Shown: one piece after another, positions 1-10,029 of the stretch
Position numbering within the stretch: the stretch's first letter is position 1
Layout of the letters: each line of letters opens with the position of its first letter
Assembly: GCF_023101685.1 (NCBI RefSeq)
Contig: NZ_CP082164.1
Coordinates: 806,001 to 870,000 of the forward strand
DNA from: Bradyrhizobium sp. 186
Lineage (GTDB): Bacteria; Pseudomonadota; Alphaproteobacteria; Rhizobiales; Xanthobacteraceae
Length of the DNA: 64,000 bases
Direction: 5' to 3'
Translations under genes and position numbers: made by a program
The notes under the pieces: model-generated
Databases searched by the model: none
Seen by the model: only the letters and a program-made list of their open reading frames with translations
Told to the model about the DNA's origin: nothing

Positions 1-314
1 TTGGAGACCGCGATCGTCGGCGGCGTCAGTGCCGAACCCATGATGATGTCGGCCTTGGATTCCGTGACGAAGCGGCGGGCGTTGGTGGTCGCGGTGGTGG
101 GATCGCCGCCGTCGTCGAGCACGATCACTTTTAGCGGCACGCCGCCGATTTCCTTTGGTGCGAATTCCAGCGCGTTGCGCTCGGGAATGCCCAGCGCCGC
201 GCCGGGGCCCGTCGTGGTGGTGGTGATGCCGATGGTGATTTCACTGGTCTGGGCCAGCGCAGGCAGCGCAAGCGTGGCCGCGGCGATCGCGGCGGTCAGG
301 TAAAAGCGTTTCAT
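1..314 (-). CDS. Branched-chain-type ABC transporter substrate-binding protein (N-terminal part, runs off window)
   Basis: About 104 N-terminal residues are present and the rest lies beyond the left edge. The ATG at 314 is preceded by GGGAGG at a normal distance. The protein opens with a Sec signal peptide (MKRFYLTAAIAAATLALPALA, then a QTSE mature start) and continues ITIGITTTTTGPGAALGIPE, the usual beginning of a Leu/Ile/Val-type periplasmic binding protein (type I fold). It is the last visible gene of the leftward operon with the thioesterase, dehydrogenase, CoA ligase and hydratase, so its ligand is probably an aromatic acid. It could supply the binding protein missing from the permease/ATPase genes at 12.4-15.9 kb. 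The family is clear; the ligand is inferred. Confidence 0.85.
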   Translation of the reverse strand, partial: MKRFYLTAAIAAATLALPALAQTSEITIGITTTTTGPGAALGIPERNALEFAPKEIGGVPLKVIVLDDGGDPTTATTNARRFVTESKADIIMGSALTPPTIAVS

Positions 315-416
315 TTATTCCTCCCTTTACGTGTTTCTTTGAAAGCAGAAATCGGGGTTTAATTCAGCCCCGTCTTTTGGTGATGCGGCGATTTAGCTCC
401 AAGATCCAACTAAGAC

Positions 417-836
417 CTAATTCCCCACGAATCTCGCCACCAGTTCCGGCGGGAAAGGTGCCGATTTCAGCTTCTCCGGGTTGGCCGGGTCGCGGCCGAC
501 CAGGACGCGGGTCTCGAACGCCTCGATGGCGAGATCGTCGCCCTTGTAGACATTATGCTTCACCTCGAAGCTCGAGCGCTTGATGCTCTCGATCCTGGTT
601 TCGATGGTGATCCAGTCGCCATGGGTCGAGGGGATGTAGAATTTCGCCCGCGTGTCGACCATGGGGATGCCGACCAGGCCGTATTTGTGGACCAGGTCCT
701 GTTTCGAGAAGCCCGCAGTCTCGAACAGGAGCGAGGTCGAATCGTCGAACATCGCGAAATAGCGCGGGTAATAGACGATGTTGGCGGGGTCGCAATCTCC
801 CCACTGGATCTGTACGTCGCGCCGGTTCACGAACAT
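417..836 (-). CDS. Acyl-CoA thioesterase, 4-hydroxybenzoyl-CoA thioesterase family
   Basis: This 139-residue protein is a single hotdog domain. The segment GDCDPANIVYYPRYF near residues 13-27 matches the active-site region of the 4-HBT family, including the catalytic aspartate and the N-IVYYPRYF helix start. Length is normal for the family. It lies 36 bases after the dehydrogenase gene in the same direction and before the binding-protein gene, inside the hydroxycinnamate-type operon. A plausible role is releasing 4-hydroxybenzoate or a related acid from its CoA ester after side-chain shortening, which would feed the pobA product encoded nearby. The family is seen in the sequence; the specific substrate is inferred from context. 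Confidence 0.85.
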   Translation of the reverse strand: MFVNRRDVQIQWGDCDPANIVYYPRYFAMFDDSTSLLFETAGFSKQDLVHKYGLVGIPMVDTRAKFYIPSTHGDWITIETRIESIKRSSFEVKHNVYKGDDLAIEAFETRVLVGRDPANPEKLKSAPFPPELVARFVGN

Positions 837-872
837 GCGTCGCGCCCTTGCTCTGCTGATTTTCCCGGCGTC

Positions 873-1634
873 TTACTTGGGCGCCATGCGCAACGAGCCG
901 TCGAGCCGCACCACTTCGCCGTTGAGATATGTATTCTCGACCATGTGCAGGGCGAGTGCCGCGAATTCATCCGCGTGGCCGAGCCGGCGCGGGAAGGGGA
1001 TCGCCGCGGCGAGCGAGTCCTGGGCTTCCTGAGGCAGGTTGGCCAGCAGGGGCGTCAGGAACAGGCCGGGTGCAATCGTCAGCACGCGGACGCCGAACTG
1101 CGCGAGCTCGCGCGCGATCGGCAGCGTCATGCCGACGATGCCGCCCTTGGAGGCCGAATAGGCCGATTGCCCGATCTGGCCGTCATAGGCGGCAACGGAG
1201 GCGGTGTTGATGATGACGCCGCGCTCGCCGGTCGCCTGCGGATCGAGCTTGGACATCTCCGTTGCGGCGAGACGCAGCATATTGAAGGTACCGATCAGGT
1301 TGACCTTGATCACCTTGTCGAAATCCGCGAGTGCCATCGGTCCGTCCCGGCCGACGACGCGCTTGGCGACGCCGATGCCGGCGCAGTTGACCAGCACGCG
1401 CGCCGGGCCGTGGGCCTTTGTAGCCGCCGCAATGGCGGCTTCGGCGGAGGCGGCATCGGAGACGTCGCAGGCCACGGCCACGCCCTTGATCTCGGCGGCA
1501 ACCGTCTCGGCAAGCTTGGTATTGAGATCGAAGACCGCGACTTTGGCGCCCTGCGCCGCCAGCTTCCGCGCGGTCGCCGCGCCCAATCCTGATGCGCCGC
1601 CGGTGACGATGGCTGCCTGATCCCTTAACAACAT
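873..1634 (-). CDS. SDR-family 3-hydroxyacyl-CoA dehydrogenase (type II-like)
   Basis: This 253-residue short-chain dehydrogenase has the Rossmann motif TGGASGLGAA near residues 10-19, the NCAG motif in mid protein, and the catalytic pair in YSASK near residue 157. Overall it resembles type II 3-hydroxyacyl-CoA dehydrogenases (HSD10-like): the N terminus MLLRDQAAIVTGGASGLG and the C-terminal YLNGEVVRLDG are typical of that group. It sits between the CoA ligase and the thioesterase, about 25 bases from the ligase. Oxidation of a 3-hydroxy-3-arylpropionyl-CoA to the 3-keto thioester would fit a beta-oxidative route. No thiolase for that route is visible in this operon, so that step would need an enzyme encoded elsewhere. 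Confidence 0.85.
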   Translation of the reverse strand: MLLRDQAAIVTGGASGLGAATARKLAAQGAKVAVFDLNTKLAETVAAEIKGVAVACDVSDAASAEAAIAAATKAHGPARVLVNCAGIGVAKRVVGRDGPMALADFDKVIKVNLIGTFNMLRLAATEMSKLDPQATGERGVIINTASVAAYDGQIGQSAYSASKGGIVGMTLPIARELAQFGVRVLTIAPGLFLTPLLANLPQEAQDSLAAAIPFPRRLGHADEFAALALHMVENTYLNGEVVRLDGSLRMAPK

Positions 1635-1659
1635 GGCGTTCTCCTGTAGCTGTGGTTTC

Positions 1660-3540
1660 TTAGCCGACCGATATCACACGGTCCGATGGATTGGCAGCGT
1701 AGAGCTCCTCGATCAGGAGGTTGCGATGCTCCAGCACCGCGCGCTGGTTGATCGAGCCCTTGTCGGTGACCTCGCCCTTGTCGATCGAAAGCGGCGTATC
1801 CAGGAGGATCGCGCGCGTGATCCGCGTCGAGGAGCCGGTGGCCGAGGCGAGGAAGCGCGTCAGGCGCTCGCGAAAGGCGTCGCGCACCAACTGGTCGCGC
1901 GTCGCGACGACGAGATCGTCGGCCGGCAGCGTCGGGTTGACCAGCCGGCAGCCGTCGAGATCGAGCACCACGAGCGCGGAGACCTCGTCGCGGTTGATGC
2001 CGGCGATGACGACGTCGCGCACCAGCGGCGCGCAGGCGGCGACGAAACGGGCACGCAGGGGGCCGACGCTGACCCAGGTGCCGCTCGCGAGCTTGAAATC
2101 CTCGCCGATGCGGCCGTCGAAGTCGAAGCCTGCATTGAAGTCGTCGGGATCGGCGGGCTTGAGCGCATCACCAAGCTTGTAGAACCCCTCCTCGTCGAAG
2201 GATTTTGCGGTGATGTCGGGCTGGCGCCAATAGCCGGGCATCACGTTCGGCCCCTTGGCGCGGATCTCGAGCTTGCCGTTGTTCGGCACCAGCTTGGCGT
2301 CATTGCCTGACACCGGGAGCCCGACATGACCAGAGCGGCTGGTGCGCGGATTGACCGACATGAAGAACGGGGCGGTCTCGGTCGCGCCAAGGCCGGTCAG
2401 CATCGGCACGCGATAGCCCTTCTCCTTGATCGCGAGCTCGTCGAGGCTGTTCCAGACGAACGGCGACAGTGCCGCGCCCGAGAAGAACATCGCGTGCAGC
2501 CGGTCGAAGAACTTTGCGCGCAGGCCCTGGTCGTCGCGCAAATACGGCAGCAGCGACTCGTAGCCCTTGGGAACGTTGAAATAGACCGTCGGCGAAATCT
2601 CCTGGAGATTGCGCACGGTCTCCTCGATGCCGCCCGGCACCGGCTTGCCGGCGTCGAGATACATCGAGCCGCCGTTGTAGAGCGTCAGCCCGATATTGTG
2701 GTTGCCGCCAAAGGTGTGATTCCAGGGCAGCCAGTCGATGATGACCGGCGGCTCGTCCTTCAGGAAGGCGAGCGTCTCGCGCAGCATCACCTGGTTGGCG
2801 CAGATCATGCGCTGGGTGTTGATGACGGCCTTGGGATTGCCGGTCGAGCCCGACGTCAGCAGGAATTTTGCGACCGTGTCGGGGCCGATTTTGCCGTGCA
2901 CCGCGTCGAGATCGCTGCGGATCGGCGTCGCCATGAGGCCGGCGAGCATCGTGACGTCACGCCCTGGCACCGCGCCGTAGGATGCGGCGATCTCGGTGCC
3001 GAGCGAGACATTTGCGGAAAGCGCGCCGGCGAACTTGTCGGCGTCCTCGGCGAAGACGAGGCCGGGCGTCAACAGCTTCATCAGGTAGGACAGTTTTCCG
3101 TAGTCCTTCGACACCAGCGAATAGGCCGGCGACACCGGGCAGAACGGAATGCCGGCATAGAACGCGCCGAAGGCAAGCAGTGCATGGTCGATCGAGTTGC
3201 CGGAGAGGATCACGACCGGCCGCTCCGCCGACAGGCCGCGCTGGATCAGCGCCGAGGCGATGTGCCGGCTCGCGGTGAGCAGCTCGGCGTAAGTGATCTT
3301 GCGCCAGCCGCCGCCTTCGCGCTCGGCCATGAAGACGCGGTCCGGCGTCGTCGTGGCCCAATGGTGCAGGCGGTCGGTGATGCGGACGGGATAGTCGCCG
3401 AGCGGCTGCTTTGGCCGCAGATAAATCGTGCCGTCGTCGCGCCGCTCGATGTCGATGGCGGGGTCGCCGAACGAGATCGGCCGCAGCGGGAAATTGCTCA
3501 CGCCGCGCTCCGTGCTGGAAGAGGACGGCTGTGCGCTCAT
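1660..3540 (-). CDS. Feruloyl-CoA synthase-like acyl-CoA ligase
   Basis: This 626-residue adenylate-forming enzyme activates a carboxylic acid with ATP and CoA. The phosphate-binding motif LLTSGSTGNPKAVINT is near residue 228 and the adenine-binding motif GLGATETAPFF is near residue 385. Length, the N-terminal block around FPLRPISFGDPAIDIERR, and the C terminus SIDKGEVTDKGSINQRAVLE match the feruloyl-CoA synthase subgroup instead of generic fatty acyl-CoA ligases. The C-terminal lysine region differs from the common PRTxxGK form, as usual in this subgroup. Its start overlaps the hydratase stop by four bases (ATGA), indicating translational coupling. The likely substrates are ferulate, p-coumarate or related hydroxycinnamates; the exact one cannot be read from sequence. 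Confidence 0.88.
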   Translation of the reverse strand: MSAQPSSSSTERGVSNFPLRPISFGDPAIDIERRDDGTIYLRPKQPLGDYPVRITDRLHHWATTTPDRVFMAEREGGGWRKITYAELLTASRHIASALIQRGLSAERPVVILSGNSIDHALLAFGAFYAGIPFCPVSPAYSLVSKDYGKLSYLMKLLTPGLVFAEDADKFAGALSANVSLGTEIAASYGAVPGRDVTMLAGLMATPIRSDLDAVHGKIGPDTVAKFLLTSGSTGNPKAVINTQRMICANQVMLRETLAFLKDEPPVIIDWLPWNHTFGGNHNIGLTLYNGGSMYLDAGKPVPGGIEETVRNLQEISPTVYFNVPKGYESLLPYLRDDQGLRAKFFDRLHAMFFSGAALSPFVWNSLDELAIKEKGYRVPMLTGLGATETAPFFMSVNPRTSRSGHVGLPVSGNDAKLVPNNGKLEIRAKGPNVMPGYWRQPDITAKSFDEEGFYKLGDALKPADPDDFNAGFDFDGRIGEDFKLASGTWVSVGPLRARFVAACAPLVRDVVIAGINRDEVSALVVLDLDGCRLVNPTLPADDLVVATRDQLVRDAFRERLTRFLASATGSSTRITRAILLDTPLSIDKGEVTDKGSINQRAVLEHRNLLIEELYAANPSDRVISVG

Positions 3541-4346
3541 GATTTCGGCTTTACCTTGGCGGTCTTGTGCTCGAGAAATTCACGGATCCTGCGTTTTGCC
3601 TCCTTGTCGCTCTGCGCCACTGTCGCCATCAGCGATTCCATCAGCAGGCCGGTCTGCGGATTGGCTTCCGCGATCATCGGCAGCGCCTGGAGCACGGCAA
3701 AATTCGTCAGTGGCGCGTTAGAGGCGACCTTGGTCGCAAGCTCCAGCGCCTTGCCAAGCCCGTTGCCGGCTTCCGTGACGTATTGTGCAAAGCCGTAGGA
3801 GGCGCCCTCGGTCGCGGTATAGACCCGCCCGGTCAGCATCATGTCCATCATCCGCGCCACGCCGATCAGCCGCGGCAGCCGCACCGAGCCGCCGCCGCCG
3901 ACGAAGATGCCGCGCTGTCCCTCGGGCAGTGCAAAATAGGTCGAGGGCTCGGCGACGCGGATGTGCGCCGCGCAGGCCAACTCGAGTCCGCCGCCGATCA
4001 CGGCGCCCTTCAGCGCCGCAATGACCGGAACACGGCTGTACTGGATGCGGTCGAACACCCGATGCCACATCTGCGAATGCAGCAGCCCGCCGGTGGCGTC
4101 ATGGTCGGTCAGCTCGGAGAGATCGAGGCCGGAGGAGAAGTGATCGCCGATGCCGTGGATGACGACCGCGCCGATATCCTCGGGCAGGGACGCAAAGCAT
4201 TCGCCGATTTCGAGGATGATGCCGTCGTTCAGCGCATTGCGCTTGGCCGGCCGGTTCAGACCCACGGTCAAAACCCGATCCGCCCTCTCGATCCTCAGCA
4301 GCCCGGAGGCACCCGCGTCAGCGGTCTCGGCGTTTCCCTGTGTCAT
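3537..4346 (-). CDS. Enoyl-CoA hydratase/isomerase family protein (crotonase), hydroxycinnamoyl-CoA type
   Basis: This 269-residue crotonase is the first gene of the leftward aromatic operon. It has the oxyanion-hole segments HFSSGLDLSEL and ALKGAVIGGGLELACAAH (about residues 68-78 and 110-128) and the acidic catalytic region ALPEGQRGIF near residue 143. Its stop overlaps the start of the feruloyl-CoA synthase-like gene by four bases. It probably hydrates hydroxycinnamoyl-CoA. Whether it also cleaves the product to an aldehyde and acetyl-CoA is undecided: the dehydrogenase and thioesterase downstream favour hydration followed by oxidation. The palindrome at 4366-4380 lies just upstream of the start and could be its operator. 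Confidence 0.82.
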   Translation of the reverse strand: MTQGNAETADAGASGLLRIERADRVLTVGLNRPAKRNALNDGIILEIGECFASLPEDIGAVVIHGIGDHFSSGLDLSELTDHDATGGLLHSQMWHRVFDRIQYSRVPVIAALKGAVIGGGLELACAAHIRVAEPSTYFALPEGQRGIFVGGGGSVRLPRLIGVARMMDMMLTGRVYTATEGASYGFAQYVTEAGNGLGKALELATKVASNAPLTNFAVLQALPMIAEANPQTGLLMESLMATVAQSDKEAKRRIREFLEHKTAKVKPKS

Positions 4347-4365
4347 TTGCGTCCTTGTCAGAATA

Positions 4366-4380
4366 GTTATGTTGTATAAC
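4366..4380. promoter_or_regulatory. 15-bp palindrome upstream of the hydroxycinnamate-type operon
   Basis: GTTAT-N5-ATAAC is a perfect inverted repeat of five-base arms, 20 bases upstream of the crotonase start at 4346, in an AT-rich patch of otherwise GC-rich DNA. The size suits a small dimeric regulator such as a MarR-family repressor. No such gene is adjacent; the nearest MarR gene in the window starts at 16121. Confidence 0.45.
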
Positions 4381-4433
4381 GAATTTGGGAGGAGTCAAGG
4401 AGGGGTTGGAGCGGCGGCCCCTTACATTCGGTG

Positions 4434-4558
4434 TCGTCCCGGCGAAGGCCGGGATCCATACCCCCAGGGAGACGTTTTGCGAAGACACGTCGTTCGGTAA
4501 TCTGACTGTCGGCCATCGATAGATCACGCGGTATGGGTCCCGGCCTTCGCCGGGACGA
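4434..4558. repeat. Palindromic repeat, family R1 (two inverted arms)
   Basis: A left arm reading TCGTCCCGGCGAAGGCCGGG then ATCCATAC is answered by its inverse (GTATGGGTCCCGGCCTTCGC...) about 70 bases later. Each arm can also fold on itself. Similar copies lie at 32426-32545 and, interrupted by an insertion sequence, at 37717-37765 with its partner fragment at 39207. Confidence 0.85.
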
Positions 4559-4604
4559 CAAGCGGAAGGAGTGGCGCCGACGCAATGCTGGTGGTGCGCT
4601 CTCC

Positions 4605-5063
4605 TCACATCACCTGATGCACGTCGATCACCACGCGATCCGCACGCCGCGCGGCTGACGCCACGAAGATGTGCTGCATCAGCCAGCGATAGTTTTCATG
4701 CCCGGTCTCGAATTTCGGCACGGTGCGGAAATAGATCAGTTTTGGATCCACCGGCTCGCCGCGCTTGAGCTTTTGCAGCAGTTCGACCGGACCGAAGCGC
4801 ATGCCCTTGTTCTCGACGTAGACGGTCGCACCGTCGTCGGTCTCGAAGGCGTATCTCGCTTCGAGATCGATCAGCTCGTTGGGGCGGATGGTCTGGAAGT
4901 CGGCGCCGAACGGCAGCACCTTGCCGGTAACCGCGCCCTTCACCTCGCCGCCGACGATCGGAATGATTCGGCGAACGCCAATGCCGGTCTCGCCGGCGGT
5001 GACGACGTCGCCGATCTCTGCGGTGATCGTGAAGACGTATTTGGTTTCGAGGGTGGGGGTCAT
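4605..5063 (-). CDS. DUF3237 domain-containing protein
   Basis: This 152-residue soluble protein carries the hallmarks of DUF3237: an N-terminal strand TKYVFTITAEIGD, the glycine-rich block IIPIVGGEVKGAVTGKVLPFGADFQ (split here around residues 34-58), and C-terminal YFRTVPKFETG followed by YRWLMQHIFVASA. The molecular function of the family is not established. There is no signal peptide. It lies alone between a palindromic repeat (4434-4558) and another repeat (5104-5256) and is oriented like the flanking aromatic-acid and TRAP transporter operons, so a catabolic link is possible but unproven. Confidence 0.85.
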   Translation of the reverse strand: MTPTLETKYVFTITAEIGDVVTAGETGIGVRRIIPIVGGEVKGAVTGKVLPFGADFQTIRPNELIDLEARYAFETDDGATVYVENKGMRFGPVELLQKLKRGEPVDPKLIYFRTVPKFETGHENYRWLMQHIFVASAARRADRVVIDVHQVM

Positions 5064-5103
5064 GGGTCAGCTCTTATGTGAGAAGACAAACAGCTGCTGC
5101 CTT

Positions 5104-5256
5104 CCCTTCTCCCCTTGTGGGAGAAGGTGGCGCGAAGCGCCGGATGAGGGGTTGTTTCCGCGAATTCAAGTGTAAGAGTTTAGCTCGAGGAGAGAGACCC
5201 CTCACCCGTCTCGCCGCTGCGCGGCGAGCCACCCTCTCCCACAAGGGGAGAGGGGA
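5104..5256. repeat. Long inverted repeat element, family R2
   Basis: CCCTTCTCCCCTTGTGGGAG opens the element and CTCTCCCACAAGGGGAGAGGG closes it as an inverse copy. Internal arms (GCGCGAAGCGCCGGATGAGG; CCTCACCCGTCTCGCCGC) flank a short variable centre. Nearly the same design recurs at 12235-12386 and 35930-36091. It separates DUF3237 from dctM. Confidence 0.85.
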
Positions 5257-5295
5257 AAACAGCTCGTTGCGCAGCTGACAACCGTATCACATCTC

Positions 5296-6615
5296 TCAAT
5301 GCGCCATCATGCGCGTCGGCAGCCAGGTCGCCAGCAGCGGGAACGCGATCAGGATCACCAGTCGCACCAGATCCGTCGCGACGAAGGGAATGACGCCCTT
5401 GAAGATGGTAGAGAAGGAGACGTCCTTCACCACACTCTTGATGACGAAGACGTTCATGCCGACCGGCGGGTGGATCAGGCCGAGCTCGACCGTCATCACA
5501 ATGATGACCCCGAACCAGATCGGGTCGAAGCCGAGATGGGTGATGACGGGGAAGATGATCGGCACGGTGAGGATGATCATCGCCATGGCGTCCATCAGGC
5601 AGCCGAGCACGAGATACATCACCATGATCAGCGCCAATACGCCGTAGGAGCCAAGGCCGAGACCGGTCAGGAATTCCGTCACCCTCTGCGGGGTCTGCGT
5701 CACCGTGAGGAAGTAGCCGAAGATCAAGGCGCCGATCAGCACCGTGAACACCGCGGCTGCGGTGCGCGTCGCCTGGAGCAGTGAGGCCAGGATCTTTTCG
5801 CGATCAAGCCGGCCGGTGAGCACGCCGATGATGAAGGCGCCGGCGGCGCCGACACCGCCGGCTTCCGTCGGCGTGAAGCGCGGCAGGAACGGCACTCCGT
5901 AGAGGCCGCCGATGACGAACACGAACAGCAGCACCGGCGCCCAGATGTCCTTCAATCCGGCAAATCGTTCGCGCCACGGCAGCACCTTGCCCTTGGGCAA
6001 AAAGTCGGGGCGGAAATAGCCGATCAGGCCGATGGTGATCATGTACATGGTCATCGCCAGCAGGCCCGGGATGATGCCGGCAATGAACAGTTTTCCGATA
6101 TCCTGCTCGGTGATGATGCCGTAGACCGCGAGCACGGTGGAGGGCGGCAGCATCGCACCCAGCGTGCCGCCGGCCGCGATCACGCCGGTGGCAAAGGACT
6201 GCGGATAGCCGAAACGGCGCATCTCGGGATAGGCGACCGCGGAGAACGTCGCGGCGGTCGCGACCGACGAGCCGCAGATCGCGGCAAAGCCGCCGCAGGC
6301 GCCGACGGTGGCGATGCCGAGTCCACCGCGCAAGTGCCCGACAAAGCCGTTGGCGGCGCGGAACAGCTCGCGGCTCATGCCGGAATTGCTGACAAAGGAG
6401 CCCATCAGCAGAAACATCGGGATGACGCCGAATGTGTAGTCGGTGACCGTGCGCATCGAGGTCTGGCCGACCAGCTTCAGCGCAGGCGTGGCGCCGACGA
6501 GATAGCTGAAGCCGGAGACGCCGACGAGGCCCATGGCCATGCCGACGGGCACGCGCAGCAGCATCAAGGCGAACAGGGAAACAAAGCCGAGAACGGCGAC
6601 AGCATCGGTACTCAT
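5296..6615 (-). CDS. TRAP transporter large permease subunit (DctM family)
   Basis: The ATG at 6615 gives 439 residues, the usual DctM length. The frame stays open further upstream but that stretch overlaps the small-permease gene and is not protein-like. The sequence is strongly hydrophobic with many predicted membrane spans, and contains characteristic segments such as GGFAAICGSSVATAATFSAV, GTLGAMLPPSTVLAVYGIIT and GLIHPPVGMNVFVIKSV. DctM forms the transport channel that moves organic acids into the cell with sodium. It starts two bases after the dctQ stop, and the set dctP-dctQ-dctM is divergent from pobA. A role in aromatic acid uptake, as in the TarPQM system of Rhodopseudomonas, is inferred from position. 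Confidence 0.9.
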   Translation of the reverse strand: MSTDAVAVLGFVSLFALMLLRVPVGMAMGLVGVSGFSYLVGATPALKLVGQTSMRTVTDYTFGVIPMFLLMGSFVSNSGMSRELFRAANGFVGHLRGGLGIATVGACGGFAAICGSSVATAATFSAVAYPEMRRFGYPQSFATGVIAAGGTLGAMLPPSTVLAVYGIITEQDIGKLFIAGIIPGLLAMTMYMITIGLIGYFRPDFLPKGKVLPWRERFAGLKDIWAPVLLFVFVIGGLYGVPFLPRFTPTEAGGVGAAGAFIIGVLTGRLDREKILASLLQATRTAAAVFTVLIGALIFGYFLTVTQTPQRVTEFLTGLGLGSYGVLALIMVMYLVLGCLMDAMAMIILTVPIIFPVITHLGFDPIWFGVIIVMTVELGLIHPPVGMNVFVIKSVVKDVSFSTIFKGVIPFVATDLVRLVILIAFPLLATWLPTRMMAH

Positions 6616-6617
6616 GG

Positions 6618-7154
6618 TTACTCCGTCGCCTTCAGCTTGGGATCGTGCATCTCTTCGGGGTGGAAGATCAGCCGGTAAGTGCGGATCGCGATCAGCAGCA
6701 CCGCGGAGACGTCGCCGATCCAGGCGATGGCGAAGAACGGCCAAGTCGGCATGTGCATGTCGAAGGTCTGGACGTTGTCGTTGTAGGTGCCGCGCACCTT
6801 GTCGAACAAGGTCCAGGTCTGCACGCTGACGACGAACAGCAGCACCAGCGTTGCGAACACGTCGATCCAGCGCTGGTAGCGTGGCCCGACATTGGCCCAG
6901 ATCAGATCGACCGTGATGTGGGTGCCGCGATAGGAGGTCGCGGCGATGCCCCAGAAAATGAGAATGCCGAGCAGCATGCGGCCGATGTCGAAGCTGTCGG
7001 GGATCGCATAGTTCAGCGTATTTCGCAGCAGCACCGACAGAAAGATGTCGAGCGCGACGATGCCGACGAAGCCGGCCGCGATCCATTCGATCGAGTCGAT
7101 AACGCGATCCATCCAGGCGCGCTTCATGGGGGGTGTCCCGTCGTGTGCTGTCAT
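6618..7154 (-). CDS. TRAP transporter small permease subunit (DctQ family)
   Basis: This 178-residue membrane protein has four hydrophobic segments, as expected for DctQ: roughly WIAAGFVGIVALDIFLSVLL, MLLGILIFWGIAAT, a third around VFATLVLLFVVSVQTW and a fourth around FFAIAWIGDVSAVLLIAI. The RGTHITVDL segment between the second and third spans is typical of the family. It ends two bases before dctM. A repeat-filled gap of about 200 bases separates it from dctP. An in-frame ATG at 7127 (MKRAWMDRV) is an alternative start. Confidence 0.88.
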   Translation of the reverse strand: MTAHDGTPPMKRAWMDRVIDSIEWIAAGFVGIVALDIFLSVLLRNTLNYAIPDSFDIGRMLLGILIFWGIAATSYRGTHITVDLIWANVGPRYQRWIDVFATLVLLFVVSVQTWTLFDKVRGTYNDNVQTFDMHMPTWPFFAIAWIGDVSAVLLIAIRTYRLIFHPEEMHDPKLKATE

Positions 7155-7184
7155 TGGGTTGGTTCCGGTCTCGCCGCGGACTCA

Positions 7185-7330
7185 CCTCGCCCCGCTTGCG
7201 GGGAGAGGTCGAATTCGAGCGTAGCTCGAATTCGGGTGAGGGGGACTCTCCGCGAGTCTATCTGTCACCATCTTTGCGGAAGCGGCCCCTCACCCCGACC
7301 CTCTCCCCGTAAGAACGGGGAGAGAGAGAA
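7185..7330. repeat. Inverted repeat element related to R2, between dctP and dctQ
   Basis: CTCGCCCCGCTTGCGGGGAG near the left end and CTCTCCCCGTAAGAACGGGG near the right end are each short hairpins. Between them lie a self-complementary GAATTCGAGC/GCTCGAATTC core and paired GTGAGGGG / CCCCTCAC blocks. The element sits inside the TRAP operon, so a transcript reading from dctP to dctQM would carry this structure. Confidence 0.75.
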
Positions 7331-7352
7331 GAAGAGCCGCCGCGATGACATT

Positions 7353-8369
7353 CTACTCCGCCAGCGCGTTGTATTTCTTCAGCGACGCCTTCAAATCCGC
7401 GAGTGCTGCGTCCGGATCGGCGCCGGCCTTCTTGGCGCCGTCGGACCAGGTCTTGACCAGCGGCTCGGCGGCTTTCCTCCAGGCGGCGGTCTGCTCGGGC
7501 GTCAGCTTGTAGACCTCGTGACCGGATTCCGCCTTCACCTTGTCGATGCCGGCGTCCTCGAACTTGCCCCAATACTCGCCGACCACGCCCGCCATCTCGA
7601 CCGAGCAGTTCTTGTCGATCGCGGCCTTCTGCTTGTCGGACATCGAATTGTACTTGTCCTTGTTGATCACGAACACAAAGGTCGTGGTGTAGAGCGGCGC
7701 CTCCATGTCGTACTTGGTCACCTTGTCGATGCCGAACAGCACCAGCGAGCCCCAGGGGAAGGTGACGCCGTCGGCAACGCCGCGCTCGATGATGTCGCGC
7801 ACTTCAGGCGCGGACGACTGCACGTTGGTGCCGCCGAGCGAGGTGACGAAGTTCGCCATGGTGGCATGTGCGGGGCGGATCTTCAGGCCCTTCACGTCCT
7901 CCGGCGTCACGATCTTCTTGGTGCGGGAGTGGAACGAGGAGGGCGAGTGGACGAAGGCGAGGCAGTACTTGACGTCCTTCATCTCCTTCTCGGCATACTT
8001 CCGATACCAGGCGTCCAGCCCCATCGAGCCGCCCTTGGCGTCCGAGATCAGGAACGGCAGCTCGCCGGCGCCGACGATCGGGAAGCGGCCGGGCTGATAG
8101 CCGGGATTGACATAGGTGACGTCGGCGATGCCGTCGCGCGCCATGTCATAATGGTCGAACGCCTTGCCGAGCTGCTGCGCCGGAAACACCTTGCCCTTGA
8201 TGGTGCCGCCGGAATCCTTCTCCACCGCGGCAGCCCAGTCTTCCAACGACTTTTGCAGCGGATGCGAGGCCGGCACCCAGTGCGAGATCTTCAGGTCGAA
8301 GGCCTTGTCCTGCGCGAACGCAGGCGTCACGCCTGCTGCCAGCAGCAACGCCAGACAAATTGTCCTCAT
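7353..8369 (-). CDS. TRAP transporter substrate-binding protein (DctP family)
   Basis: The ATG at 8369, preceded by GGGAGAG, gives 338 residues with a clear Sec signal peptide (MRTICLALLLAAGVTPAFAQ). The mature part starts KAFDLKISHWVPASHPLQ, typical of DctP. The segment VKGLKIRPAHATMANFVTSL contains the arginine that in this family usually binds the ligand carboxylate. The gene is first in the TRAP operon and is transcribed away from pobA, with the palindrome at 8418-8439 in the shared control region. The ligand is therefore likely an aromatic acid such as 4-hydroxybenzoate or a hydroxycinnamate. Family certain, ligand inferred. Confidence 0.92.
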   Translation of the reverse strand: MRTICLALLLAAGVTPAFAQDKAFDLKISHWVPASHPLQKSLEDWAAAVEKDSGGTIKGKVFPAQQLGKAFDHYDMARDGIADVTYVNPGYQPGRFPIVGAGELPFLISDAKGGSMGLDAWYRKYAEKEMKDVKYCLAFVHSPSSFHSRTKKIVTPEDVKGLKIRPAHATMANFVTSLGGTNVQSSAPEVRDIIERGVADGVTFPWGSLVLFGIDKVTKYDMEAPLYTTTFVFVINKDKYNSMSDKQKAAIDKNCSVEMAGVVGEYWGKFEDAGIDKVKAESGHEVYKLTPEQTAAWRKAAEPLVKTWSDGAKKAGADPDAALADLKASLKKYNALAE

Positions 8370-8417
8370 CGGTCGTCTCTCCCTGTTTTCGACGGCGGGC
8401 TTCGATGGCCCGGTCTC

Positions 8418-9805
<1,388 letters not shown>

Positions 9806-9830
9806 GGAGCGCGGCGAGCGCCACATACTC

Positions 9831-9917
9831 CGTCATTGCGAGCGAAGCGAAGCAATCCAGACTGTTTCCGCGGAAAGACTCTGGATTGCTTCGTCGCAAG
9901 GGCTCCTCGCAATGACG
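9831..9917. repeat. Palindromic repeat, family R3
   Basis: CGTCATTGCGAGCGAAGCGA then AGCAATCCAG is mirrored by CTGGATTGCTTCGTCGCAAG then GGCTCCTCGCAATGACG. It follows the pobA stop by 26 bases and may fold in the pobA transcript 3' end. Confidence 0.8.
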
Positions 9918-10029
9918 AGAGTGCCCATTTCAAACACCCGCGCAAATTCCGTTTAAAACTTTGTAGGCGGTGAAACCGTCATCCACATCGCGTTCAATGG
10001 CGGCGACCCCCCAACGACGCGAGACAGAC

